Numbered from the stretch's first letter, positions 1 through 7,695 are shown. The stretch: DNA of 10,889 bases from Chloroflexi bacterium UBA4733 (GCA_002404055.1 DHIZ01000088.1:28064-38952); one strand, 5' to 3'. The notes: generated from the sequence alone by a model not told the origin. Made by a program: numbers and translations.

Positions 1-21
1 TGTGGTCGTGACCCGCCGCCA

Positions 22-483
22 TCAGCGCACCCCTACGCCGCCGGCGGTCGCCGGTATGCGTTGCACGTCCCCCGCCTCCCCGTGACCGAGATGGGTCAGG
101 CCGATCTGCAGGAGAAGGGCGATGTGGGCATCGTCCAGGCTGTAGTAGACGAACTTGCCCGAGCGGCGCGACTTCACCAGGTGCAGGCTGCGCAGCACGC
201 GCAGGTGTTGCGAGGCGCCCGACTTGCTGATGCCGACCGCTGAGGCCAGGTCACAGGAGCACAGCTCTTGATGCAGCAACGCGTGAACGATCTTCACTCG
301 TGTCGAGTCGGCCAGTGCGCCAAATAGCTCGGCCAGATCCCGATACACCGGCGCCTGCTCCAGTAAACCCAGTGTACGACTCACTGACTCGGAGCGGACA
401 CAGTCCGTCTGACAGAGGACGCCGCTTTCGGGTACGGCGGGCATTGCTCTTTCCTTCAATACACTATCGGGTACGGCGGGCAT
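22..483 (-). CDS. ArsR/SmtB-family metal-sensing repressor, CadC-like
   Basis: This is a winged-helix repressor that should release DNA when it binds thiophilic or divalent metals such as Cd, Pb or Zn. Numbered from the inner ATG (444), two sites are visible. The first is a CadC-type site: an N-terminal CQTDC (C11, C15; CX3C as in CadC) plus ELCSCDL (C62, C64). The second is an alpha-5 site, D105-x-H107 with H118 and H121, which has the same spacing as the CzrA zinc site (D84, H86, H97, H100). The recognition helix region is ISKSGASQHLRVL. The start is ambiguous: two ATGs (483 and 444, in frame, 13 codons apart) have identical upstream AAGGAAAG ribosome-binding sequences because the start region is duplicated; a TTG at 498 is less likely. 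The gene is divergent from the ChrB-domain gene. Family assignment is secure. Which metal it senses is inferred. Confidence 0.93.
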   Translation of the reverse strand: MPAVPDSVLKERAMPAVPESGVLCQTDCVRSESVSRTLGLLEQAPVYRDLAELFGALADSTRVKIVHALLHQELCSCDLASAVGISKSGASQHLRVLRSLHLVKSRRSGKFVYYSLDDAHIALLLQIGLTHLGHGEAGDVQRIPATAGGVGVR

Positions 484-502
484 TGCTCTTTCCTTCAATA
501 CA
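428..502. repeat. Tandem direct repeat, 36-bp identical units, period 39 bp
   Basis: Positions 428-463 and 467-502 are identical, joined by a 3-bp spacer, so the period is 39 bp. On the minus strand each unit holds a ribosome-binding sequence, an ATG and the first five codons of the ArsR-type gene (MPAVP). The period is a multiple of three, so both starts stay in frame. It looks like a recent tandem duplication of a translation initiation region. Confidence 0.95.
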
Positions 503-518
503 ATTGCGTGACTGCTAC

Positions 519-549
519 ATTATACGGCACGCGGGGGCGCGAGTGCCAA
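519..549 (-). promoter_or_regulatory. Sigma-70-like promoter of the ArsR-type gene
   Basis: On the minus strand a perfect TATAAT (519-524) is preceded, with a 19-bp spacer, by TTGGCA (544-549; one mismatch to TTGACA). Transcription would start near 512, leaving both duplicated start codons in the mRNA. The long spacer is suboptimal. No clear dyad operator was recognised by eye. Confidence 0.6.
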
Positions 550-771
550 TCGCCCGAAAGGAAAAGGCTGTGCCAGCCGCCGTTGCCTGTGCATACCGCC
601 TTGCGCAACAGGGTCACGGCCGCCCTCCAGCCGGGAACCCTGGTATGCTACCGACTTAGCGGCGGTCAGGGGCGAAGTCGTTTTAGGGCCTGGCTGCTCC
701 TCGTCCACACCGTGCCCAGCCAGCCGTCTTGACTGCGCCTTCATCGGGCGCGAACAAAGGAGAAGCCGTAG

Positions 772-1191
772 ATGAAATGGGTCACGCGGGCGCGGCCGAA
801 GGTGGACCGCATTGCCTGTCCCTGGTTGATCAAGCGCTTCGTGGACCAGGAGGCCGAGTTCCTGTACGTGCCGGCCGATCAGGTCAACGCGGTGGCCGAG
901 CGCGACGGCGCCATCCCGTTTGATGCGCCCGGTGTGGAGTTGGGGCATCATGGCGCCGAGTGCAGCTTCGACGCCATCCTCAAGAAGTACCAACTGACCG
1001 ATCCGGCGTTGCAAAAGCTGGCACTGATCGTGCGCGGCGCAGATACGGCCGATAAGGACCTGACACCGGAGTCGCGGGGGCTGGAAGCCATCGCCGACGG
1101 CTTCCGCCGCCTGCACGATGATGATCTCCAGCAGTTGGCGGCTGAATCAGTCGTCTACGATGCCCTCTACGCCTATTGTCAGCAGAGCTGA
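772..1191 (+). CDS. Stand-alone ChrB C-terminal domain protein (chromate-resistance family)
   Basis: The 139-residue product matches the C-terminal domain of ChrB: an N-terminal KWVTRARPKVDRIACPWLI followed by KRFVDQEAEFLYVP, a central GVELGHHGAECSFDA with neighbouring His and Cys, and an acidic/aromatic end. Full-length ChrB adds an N-terminal DNA-binding part and regulates chromate efflux by ChrA. Here only the C-terminal domain is present, and the role of such short forms is not well established. The start is supported by AAAGGAG (756-762), 9 nt before the ATG. No chrA lies in the window. It is divergent from the metal-sensing repressor, so shared metal control is possible but not shown. 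An extended -10-like TGG-TATGCT lies upstream (642-649), without a clear -35. Confidence 0.85.
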   Translation: MKWVTRARPKVDRIACPWLIKRFVDQEAEFLYVPADQVNAVAERDGAIPFDAPGVELGHHGAECSFDAILKKYQLTDPALQKLALIVRGADTADKDLTPESRGLEAIADGFRRLHDDDLQQLAAESVVYDALYAYCQQS

Positions 1192-1272
1192 CGCGCCGCC
1201 GTCTATGAAGCGCGCTGATCGCGGCCTCTTGTGATCCCGCGCAGCGCGGAATGTGCTCCCTGGGAGGAAAAC

Positions 1273-2232
1273 GTGGGTCCGAGCGACCATCCCCTCAAGA
1301 TCCATCTCGATACCGACCTCGGTGGCGACACCGATGACCTCTGCGCTCTCGCCATGCTGCTGCGCTGGCCGGGCTTGGAGATCACCGGGATCACGACCGT
1401 CGCTGAGCAGCAGGGCCGGCGAGCGGGTTATGTGAAGTATGCCCTCGGGCTGGCGGGCCGGCGTGACATCCCGGTCGCGGCTGGCGCTGATGGCGCCTGG
1501 TACACGTACCGGGATGCGGTTGGCTTGCCCAAGGAGACGGACTACTGGCCGGAGCCGGTGCCTCCGTCGCCCAACCCTTTCGCCGACGCGCTGGCGTTGC
1601 TCCGGCACAGCATCGCCGCGGGCGCCACGATCGTCGCCATCGGCCCCTACACCAACCTGGCCCTGTTTGACCAGGTGTTCCCCGTTCAACTCGCTCGCGT
1701 GCCGATCTACCTGATGGGCGGCCATATCCGGCCGGCCCCTGCAGCGTTCCCGCAGTGGCGGAACGAGATGGACTTCAATGTGCAGTACGACGTGGCATCA
1801 GCGTTGCACGTGTTTCAGCAGCTGCGGATCAACATCGTGCCGGTGGAGATCACCGGACAGACGGCGTTGCGCCGCACCTACCTCCCGGCCTTGCGCTCCG
1901 CTGGCTCGCTCGGGCCGTTACTCGCCCGCCAGGCTGAGGCCTTCGCGCAGGACGAACGCTACGAATCAAGATATGGCCAAACGTGTAGCGGGCTGCCGGA
2001 CGACATCATCAACTTCCAGCACGACGCGCTCGCCTGCGCCGTCGCCCTGGGCTGGGATGGGGTCGTGATCGAGCAACTCCCGCTGTGGACAGAACTGCGC
2101 GACGGCTGGTTGCAGGAACACGTCGACCCGGTGGGGAGGCCGGTGCAGGTCGTCACCGCAGTCGACGGAGCCCGATTCAATGCCTTCTGGCTGGACACGG
2201 TCGGCGGCCACTGGCCAAGGGGGAGTCGTTGA
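1273..2232 (+). CDS. Inosine/uridine-preferring nucleoside hydrolase family protein
   Basis: This is a 319-residue enzyme of the family that cleaves the N-glycosidic bond of ribonucleosides to give base and ribose, using a bound Ca2+. Visible motifs are the N-terminal metal/ribose site D13-T-D15-L-G-G-D19-T-D21-D22 (the longer variant of DxDxxxDD), the central MGGHI followed by N164-E-M-D-F-N169 and D173, and the C-terminal H250-D251-A-L-A motif equivalent to the catalytic HDPLA segment. The GTG at 1273 is chosen because GGGAGG (1262-1267) lies 5 nt upstream and the conserved Asp motif then begins at residue 13. An in-frame GTG at 1231 has no ribosome-binding site. It may be nucleoside salvage or catabolism. 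Its link to the metal genes is not evident and substrate preference cannot be read from sequence. Confidence 0.9.
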   Translation: MGPSDHPLKIHLDTDLGGDTDDLCALAMLLRWPGLEITGITTVAEQQGRRAGYVKYALGLAGRRDIPVAAGADGAWYTYRDAVGLPKETDYWPEPVPPSPNPFADALALLRHSIAAGATIVAIGPYTNLALFDQVFPVQLARVPIYLMGGHIRPAPAAFPQWRNEMDFNVQYDVASALHVFQQLRINIVPVEITGQTALRRTYLPALRSAGSLGPLLARQAEAFAQDERYESRYGQTCSGLPDDIINFQHDALACAVALGWDGVVIEQLPLWTELRDGWLQEHVDPVGRPVQVVTAVDGARFNAFWLDTVGGHWPRGSR

Positions 2233-2317
2233 CAGTTAGCCTTGCAGAGCATGAATCTGGCGCTCCTGCTCGTGCCGATGGGCTGCGGTTCGCTCCTCCA
2301 CATGCTCAGTTGGTAAC

Positions 2318-2326
2318 TGGTACAAT
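2318..2326 (+). promoter_or_regulatory. Extended -10 promoter upstream of the large regulator
   Basis: TGG-TACAAT is an extended -10 element (TACAAT 2321-2326, one mismatch to TATAAT, with TG at 2318-2319). No good -35 hexamer lies at 16-18 bp, as is usual for extended -10 promoters. It sits in the 164-bp gap between the nucleoside hydrolase and the regulator, giving a leader of about 65 nt. Confidence 0.45.
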
Positions 2327-2396
2327 CAGGCAGATCTACACCGTAGCACGTTGAGCCAGTCTCGAGGCATGACATCGACAATGGCTGGGGCAGCCG

Positions 2397-5300
2397 ATGC
2401 TGGAGATCACGGCGATGACGCTTGCGCAACCTGACGCACAGGCTTCCCTGCGCCTTCACTTGCTCGGCGGCTTCCGCATCGAATGCTCCAGGCAGGTGGC
2501 GCTGGACGCGGTCCCGGAAGGACGGAAGGGCGACGCCGTTCTGAAGCTGCTGGCCCTGGCGCCGGCCTACCGCTTACACCGCGAACAGGTGATGGAGCAG
2601 CTCTGGCCGCATCTGGGGCCAGATGCGGCCGACGCGGCCTTCCGCAAGGCGCTCCACTATGCCCGCCGTGCGCTGGAGCCACACCTGCCGGCGCGCGCCC
2701 ACTCCGCCTTCATCGAGACGACGAGCGGCTGCGTGCAACTGGTAACGGATCGGGTCTGGGTGGACGTTGACCAGTTCCGGCGGGCGTCGGAGCACGCGCT
2801 GCAAAGCGGCGAGGAAGCGGCGCTGGCCGCGGCGCTCCAGCTCTACCACGGGGAGTTGCTCCCAGCGGATCGCTATGCGGACTGGGCCGCCGCTGTGCGC
2901 GACGAGCTCGCCGCACGGCGCAGCGCGGTTGCCCTCCAGTTGGCAACGGTCCTGGAGCAACGGGGCGCCTACGAGCAGGCGCTGACGCAGGCCGGAGCGG
3001 TGGTGAGCGACGATCCGGCCAATGAAGCAGCGCACCGTCTGGTCATGCGCGTGCATCTGGACCTGGGCCAGACGCACCGGACGATCCGGCAGTATCACGC
3101 CTGCTGCGCCGTGCTCCAGCGCGAAGCAGGCGCGCGCCCGGCAGCGGAGACAGAAGCGCTCTACCGGAAGGCCCTCAGTGGCGGCCGGGCCGAGCAGCCT
3201 GACGGCGGCAACAGCGAACGAGCGCTCTTGCCAACTGCGCTCCAGCGCTTGCCGGCGCAGCCCTTCGTCGGTCGCCAGGAGGCGTTGGAGCGCCTGCGCG
3301 AGGAACTGCGCGCGGCGGGTGCGGGCAATGGCCGCTTCGTGCTGCTCGCCGGCGAGGCTGGGATCGGCAAGACCCGCCTGCTCCGTGAATTCGCGCGAGC
3401 CGCGTCCAGCCGGGGGGCGCTGGTGCTCTGGGGCACCTGCTACGGTGTAGACGGTCAGTTGCCCTTCGCGCCGCTCGTCGAGGCGCTGGACGACGCGGCC
3501 CGCCGCGGCCCTGCGGCAGCGCGTGCTGCTGTGGCCACCCGCCATCCGCTGCTGGCATCCTTCCTGCCGGCCTTGGCGGCGAAGCCTGGACTTCCGCTGC
3601 CCAACCGGCTCGGCAAGATGGAGCGAGCGCACCTGCTTGCCACTGTGGTGCGCTACCTCGACGAGCTCGGCGACCAGCAGCCGCTGTTGCTCGTGCTGGA
3701 TGACTTGCACCTTGCTGACCAGGCGAGCCTCGAGCTGCTCCACGCCCTCGCCCGCCTGGCAAGTTCCCGACGTTGGCTCCTCGTTGCTTCCTACCGGGAC
3801 GAGGAAGCGCTGCCCGCAAGTGCGCTCGACCACTTCGCGACCTCGCTGCTCCAGCAAGGGTGCTGCGCCCGCCTGGTATTGCCACGGCTCGACCGGGCGG
3901 CAGCCGACCTACTGGCCAGGGCGCTCCTCACGGAGCAGCCCGCCGACGAGGAACTACTGGACCGGCTATTTGCGCTCTCCCTGGGCAATCCGTTATTCCT
4001 GCGCGAGTGCGTGGGTGTGCTGACGTCCGCCGGTCAACTGCCTGAGCATGCGGAACTCCGGTGGGCAGACGGGCGGACGGCGGTGGAAGGTGTACCGGCG
4101 CTCATTCGCAGTCTGGTCGAGCTGCGGCTGAAGCGGCTGTCGCCACCTGCTCAGACCGTGCTGTCGCTGGCCGCCGTGGCCGGCAGAGCGAGTCCTTTCG
4201 TGCTGCTGCATCGGGCGAGTGGGCTGGCGGAGGAGCCGCTCCTGGACGCGCTGGACGAGGCGCTCGCCTCGCGCCTGCTGCTGGCCGAGGGTGATGGGTT
4301 CGCCGTCCAGCATCCGCTCATCCGCGCAGCCCTGCTCGCGCGCCTGTCGGCGCCACGGCGCCGGCGCTGGCACGTCGCGCTAGCGAGCGCGCTGGAGGAA
4401 CTCTTTGGCGCGTCGTTGAGCGAGCGGCCTGAGCTGGTCGAGGCGCTGGCCGCTCACTGGGACACGGCGGGAGAGGCCGCCCGCGCGGTGCCGTACCTCA
4501 TCGCCGCCGCCGAGCACGCCGCGCAGGGCTACGCCGCGGCCGAGGCGGCGGCGCGGTTGGAGCGCGCCTTGACCATGCAAGCAGAAACCGGCCGGGACGC
4601 CCCTGCGGATCGTGCCCTGCGGCGGCGGGCGCTCGAGCTCCTCGGCGACCTGGCCGCCTTGCAAGGGGAGAGCCGGCAGGCGCAGGCGTCGTACGCGGCC
4701 GCGCTGACCCTGTTGCGCGATCAGTCTGCTGCTGGTGACGCTCTGGCGGCAGCGCGGCTGCTGTGCAAAGGGGCCGCGCAGGCCCTGCTGGAGGGCGAGA
4801 CCGGCCAGGCGGTCAACCTGCTCGACGGCGTCGCGGCGGCGCTAACGCGCTGCGACGCCGGTCCGGAGCGCGACCAGGAACGGGTGCGCTACCTCACCGT
4901 GCTGGCGCAGCAGCGCTGGCTCAACGCCAGCTTCCCTCAGGCATTAGCCGCGGCTGAGGAGGCTGCTCGCCTGGCGGCGCAGCTTGGCGCCGCGGACGAA
5001 GAGGCGCGCGCCCTGGGTATGGTAGCGCTGGCCTGTTTGCCGCTCGGTGACTGGGCCCGCGGTGTCGAGTGCGAGCGACAACACGCCGGCCTGGCCGGCA
5101 GCGACTGGAATGTGGCTGAGGTGGCCGACGTACACCTTTGACTGTGCGAATATCACCTGTACGGTGATACGCCGGCTGACACCGCACGTGCCTTTCTCCG
5201 CACGGCAGGGGAGGCCGAACGAACGGGCGCGCCGCGTTCCCTGGCTCTCTGCCACTATTATCTCGGGACGAGTGAGTACTTTGCCGGCCGGTTTGCCCGC

Positions 5301-6029
5301 GCCACGCCACACTTGCAGGAGGCGCTGGCGCTCTACCAGCGCGTGCGGTCGCCGGCCGGTGAGGCGGTGTGCCGGCAGTTCCTCGGCATGACACTCACGG
5401 CGCTGGGCGCGCTCGACCGTGGACGCCGGCAGCTCGAAGCGGGTCTCGCGGTCGCGCAGACCAGCACGATGCGCTCACACGTCTCCATCCGCCTCAACGC
5501 CGCCCTGGCGCGCAACCGACTCGATGCCGGCGATATTGCCGCTGCACGCCATTGCAGTGAGCAGGGGCTGGCCCTGGCGGAGCTGCACCAGCGCTGCATC
5601 TGTAACGCCTCGCTCGCCTGCGTCGCCGCTGCCTCCTTCGCCTTTACGGGAGACGTGCGGCGGGCCGAGGAACTGGCGGCCTGGGCCAACGAGCTGGCCG
5701 GCCAACTCACCAGCCCGCTGTTCCGCTGCATGGCCGGCCAGGCCGGCGCAATGGTCGCGGCCCTGCAGGACCACTGGAGCCTGGCCTTCGAGCAGTTGGA
5801 TGTAGCCCGCGCTCAGGCAGAGCGTCATGGCTTCCCCTACGAGTTGGCGCGTGTCCACCTCGCCCGCTCCTTTGTCCACCTACAGCGCGCCGCCGTCGGT
5901 GACCGGCTCGCCGCCACGCAACTCGCCGGCGCCGCTGGCCGACAGCTCCTCCGGCTGGGGGCGCGCGCTGCCGTCGCTCAGACGCGCTCCTCGTTGCGCT
6001 TCCTGCTGGACCAGTCCCGTCGCGCCTGA
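2397..6029 (+). CDS. Winged-helix/BTAD/AAA-ATPase/TPR transcriptional regulator with in-frame TGA, probable selenoprotein
   Basis: Read through the TGA at 5139-5141, the product is 1210 residues. Order of parts: a SARP/OmpR-type winged helix from about 13 to 95 (LRLHLLGGFRIEC at its start); a BTAD helical domain to about 265; an AAA_16/STAND-type ATPase beginning at FVGRQEAL, with Walker A GEAGIGKT (319-326) and Walker B LLLVLDD (D435, D436); then TPR-like helical repeats to the end. There is no C-terminal LuxR helix. Such proteins activate transcription by ATP-dependent, signal-controlled assembly. The TGA is residue 915, within the repeats, and gives the local sequence VHL-U-L-C-EYHL, a potential U-x-C redox pair. 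The next 296 codons remain in frame, with repeat-like sequence such as SLALCHYYLGTSEYF directly after it. A SECIS-like hairpin follows at 5146-5172. The start may instead be the in-frame ATG at 2415, with GGAG 9 nt upstream. The alternative is a nonsense mutation that splits the gene. What occupies position 915 in homologues is not known to me. Confidence 0.8.
2605..2630. repeat. Perfect 12-2-12 inverted repeat inside the regulator gene
   Basis: The left arm 2605-2616 (GGCCGCATCTGG) and the right arm 2619-2630 (CCAGATGCGGCC) are exact reverse complements around a 2-bp centre. It lies in codons for the conserved LWP segment of the winged helix. It could be an internal operator or a strong mRNA hairpin, or a chance product of GC-rich codons. 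Confidence 0.8.
5146..5172 (+). promoter_or_regulatory. Putative bacterial SECIS element of the regulator gene
   Basis: Directly after the in-frame TGA (5139-5141), TATCACC (5151-5157) pairs perfectly with GGTGATA (5163-5169) around the 5-nt loop TGTAC (5158-5162). A lower stem GCG/CGC (5146-5148 with 5170-5172) is separated by an AA bulge. The loop starts 17 nt after the TGA and has G at its second position. Known bacterial SECIS elements lie just 3' of UGA, with the apical loop about 16-37 nt away and a G among the first two loop bases, which SelB recognises. The fold is seen directly; its function is inferred. Confidence 0.72.
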
Positions 6030-6223
6030 CTCAACAGCGCATCACCGGCCCCTGGGCGCAATGCCGGCGGGTCAGCCAGCGCAGTCAATTTGCCACGTCG
6101 GCCATGTCGTCGCTCCGAGGATCGGGAACACTGCGGGAACAACGCTCGCGCATGCTGGCATTGTGCAGGCTCGTCGCCGCACCACCGCCGGACGGTGACA
6201 GCGCCCGAGGGGAGAGGATCGTT

Positions 6224-7270
6224 ATGCCAGAGACGATGACGGAGCAGCCGGCAGTGGACATCGCGCGCGTGCGCGAAGCCGTCCAGGAGGAATACACGGC
6301 AGTCGCGGCCTGTCCGTGGCGAGGCTTTCACTTTCTCACCGGTCGACTCTTGACGCAACGCCTGGGCTATGACCAGACGGCGGTCGAGCGTCTGCCGGAT
6401 GTGGTTGTCGAGTCCTTCGCGGGCGTGAGCAATCCGTTTGCCGCCGGCCCGCTGCCGCCAGGCGCCGTCGTCGTGGATGTGGGCTCCGGCGCCGGCCTCG
6501 ATGCGCTCCTGGCGGCTCAGCAGGTGGGACCTACCGGCCGAGTCATCGGCGTTGATATGACCGACGCCATGGTGGCGAAGGCGCGGCAGAACGCTGCGCT
6601 CGCCGGTCAGCGCAATGTCTCCTTCGCGTATGGCTTCGCCGAGGCGCTGCCTCTCGACTCGGCCACCGCCGACGTGGTCATCTCGAATGGCGCTATCAAT
6701 CTCTGTCCCGACAAGGAGAGCGTCTACCGCGAGATCTTCCGTGTGTTGAAGCCCGGCGGCCGTCTGCAGATCGCCGATGTCGCCCTGGACCGAAGCGTCC
6801 CCGCCGAAGCGCAGGCCGACATCGCGCTCTGGGCCGGCTGAATTGCCGGCGCTCTGCTGGAAGCAGAGTTGGTGGTGCTGCTGCGCCAGGCCGGCTTCAC
6901 CGAGGCACGGCTCCTCCCCGATCGCTCCCACCCCTTCGCGCCGGCCGGCGCAGCAAGCGCGGCCGAGTTCGGCGCCCACGGCATCGTGCTGGTCGCGCGC
7001 AAGCCGGCCGCAGCAAGCGTGATCGAGCACACCGACCTGCCGGTGCCCGACACCGTGCTGGAAGGCTGGGGCGACGCCTGCGCCACCCTGACGCCGCGCA
7101 TCGCCACCAGCCTCAAGAGCCTGAGGTCCGGCCAGGTCCTGGAAGTGCGCACCGACGACCCGGCGGCGCGCGAAGGGGTGGCGGCGTGGTGCCGCTTGAC
7201 GGGGCACACCTTGCTGCTCAGCCACGAGGAGGATGAACAACGCACGCGCTTCTGGTTACGCCGGCGCTGA
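6224..7270 (+). CDS. arsM: ArsM-like SAM methyltransferase with selenocysteine at a conserved Cys, fused to a TusA-like domain
   Basis: Read through TGA 6839-6841, the product is 348 residues. Residues from about 20 to 260 are a class I methyltransferase of the arsenite methyltransferase group: motif I VVVDVGSGAGLDALLAA (D85), VIGVDMTDAM, SNGAINLCPDKE (154-165), and FRVLKPGGRLQIADV. ArsM enzymes bind trivalent arsenic through conserved Cys and methylate it with SAM. The TGA is residue 206, in LWAG-U-IAGALLEAEL, where the family has Cys. C30 may match the first ArsM Cys. The usual GCGNP Cys is Val here (AGVSNP), and the SNC Cys is Gly, so arsenite as substrate is not certain. From about 270 the tail resembles TusA/SirA (LRSGQVLEV-x-TDDPAA, AAWCRLTGHTLL), but Thr replaces the Cys of the CPxP motif. 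The ATG at 6224 is chosen because GGAGAGG lies 6 nt upstream. The gene is 194 bp after the regulator and 47 bp before the DsrE-like gene. Confidence 0.82.
6845..6873 (+). promoter_or_regulatory. Putative bacterial SECIS element of the ArsM-like gene
   Basis: After the in-frame TGA (6839-6841), CTCTGCT (6852-6858) pairs perfectly with AGCAGAG (6862-6868) around the 3-nt loop GGA. A G-U pair (6851 with 6869) extends the stem, and GCC (6845-6847) can pair with GGT (6871-6873) below an internal loop. The loop's first base is G and lies 18 nt after the TGA, which fits the bacterial SECIS pattern (loop about 16-37 nt away, G in the first two positions). The same bases encode the conserved IAGALLEAEL, so part of the hairpin could be fortuitous. 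Confidence 0.75.
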
Positions 7271-7317
7271 AGCCGGTGCTGCTGATTGCTTCATAGGTCT
7301 GGAGAGGAGAGGGTTGC

Positions 7318-7674
7318 ATGGCAAACAAGCTCTTGGTGCAGTGCAGTGCCGGCAGGGACGAGGCCGAACGGGCCACCTTGCCTTTCGTCATCGCCAATGT
7401 CGCCGTGACCGCCGAACAGGAGACGGTCGTGTTCTTGACCCTCGAAGCGGTGCGCCTGGCTACCCGCGGCACTGCGGACGGTGTTCAGAAGAGCGGTCTG
7501 CCGCCGCTCCTGGAGGTCATGCAGGCATTCGTGGGCAACGGTGGGCAGATCTGGGCCTGTGCCGCCTGCACGAAGCCCCGCGGCATCAGCGATGCGGACC
7601 TGATCGAGGGAGCGCGCATTGTCACGGCGGTGAACGTGGTGGAGTTCCTCGCTGCAGGAGCGAAGACGCTATAA
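7318..7674 (+). CDS. DsrE/DsrF-like (YchN-type) small sulfur-relay family protein
   Basis: The 118-residue product has the DsrE-like fold pattern: a strand MANKLLVQCSAG, then a helix, a strand VVFLTLEAVRLAT, a GLPPLLEVMQAFVGNGGQIWAC segment, and a C-terminal strand ending VNVVEFL. C81-A-A-C84 followed by RGI is at the position where DsrE-like proteins carry the reactive Cys; C9 is also present. Family members carry persulfide sulfur and often partner with TusA. GGAGAGGAGAGGG (7301-7313) lies just upstream of the ATG. It follows the ArsM/TusA-like gene by 47 bp and is probably in the same operon. TusA-like and DsrE-like domains are joined in the selenium-metabolism protein YedF, so this pair resembles a split YedF. 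The substrate is not known. Confidence 0.85.
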   Translation: MANKLLVQCSAGRDEAERATLPFVIANVAVTAEQETVVFLTLEAVRLATRGTADGVQKSGLPPLLEVMQAFVGNGGQIWACAACTKPRGISDADLIEGARIVTAVNVVEFLAAGAKTL

Positions 7675-7678
7675 CGCG

Positions 7679-7695
7679 TGGGGCGCCTTTCCCCA
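7679..7695 (+). terminator. Weak hairpin after the DsrE-like gene
   Basis: TGGGG (7679-7683) pairs with CCCCA (7691-7695) around a 7-nt loop, 5 nt after the TAA stop, with a possible G-U pair below. There is no T-tract, so it is a weak terminator or processing site at best. Confidence 0.3.

Noticed and set aside
520..1116. 198-codon open frame on the minus strand over the ChrB-domain gene
   Set aside because: It has no family motifs and covers both a promoter and a clear sense gene with a good ribosome-binding site.
2574..3857. 427-codon open frame on the minus strand opposite the regulator
   Set aside because: It is the antisense shadow of the BTAD/ATPase coding region; the sense strand shows Walker A and B motifs.
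5142..5312. Intergenic gap between two separate genes at the regulator TGA
   Set aside because: The 57 codons between are in frame, free of stops and read as repeat-like protein, so it is one interrupted gene and not two.
5139..6841. TGA read as tryptophan (alternative genetic code)
   Set aside because: TGA is the normal terminal stop of several intact genes here (ArsR-type, ChrB-domain, nucleoside hydrolase, METTL7-like and the C-terminal CDF end), and tryptophan is encoded by TGG throughout.
5978..7240. 420-codon open frame on the minus strand opposite the ArsM-like gene
   Set aside because: It has no recognisable domain and mirrors the high third-position GC of the sense gene, whose family motifs are clear.
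7261..7278. Hairpin CCGGC/GCCGG at the ArsM-like stop codon as a terminator
   Set aside because: It has only 5 bp, no T-tract and lies 40 nt before the next start in a probable operon.
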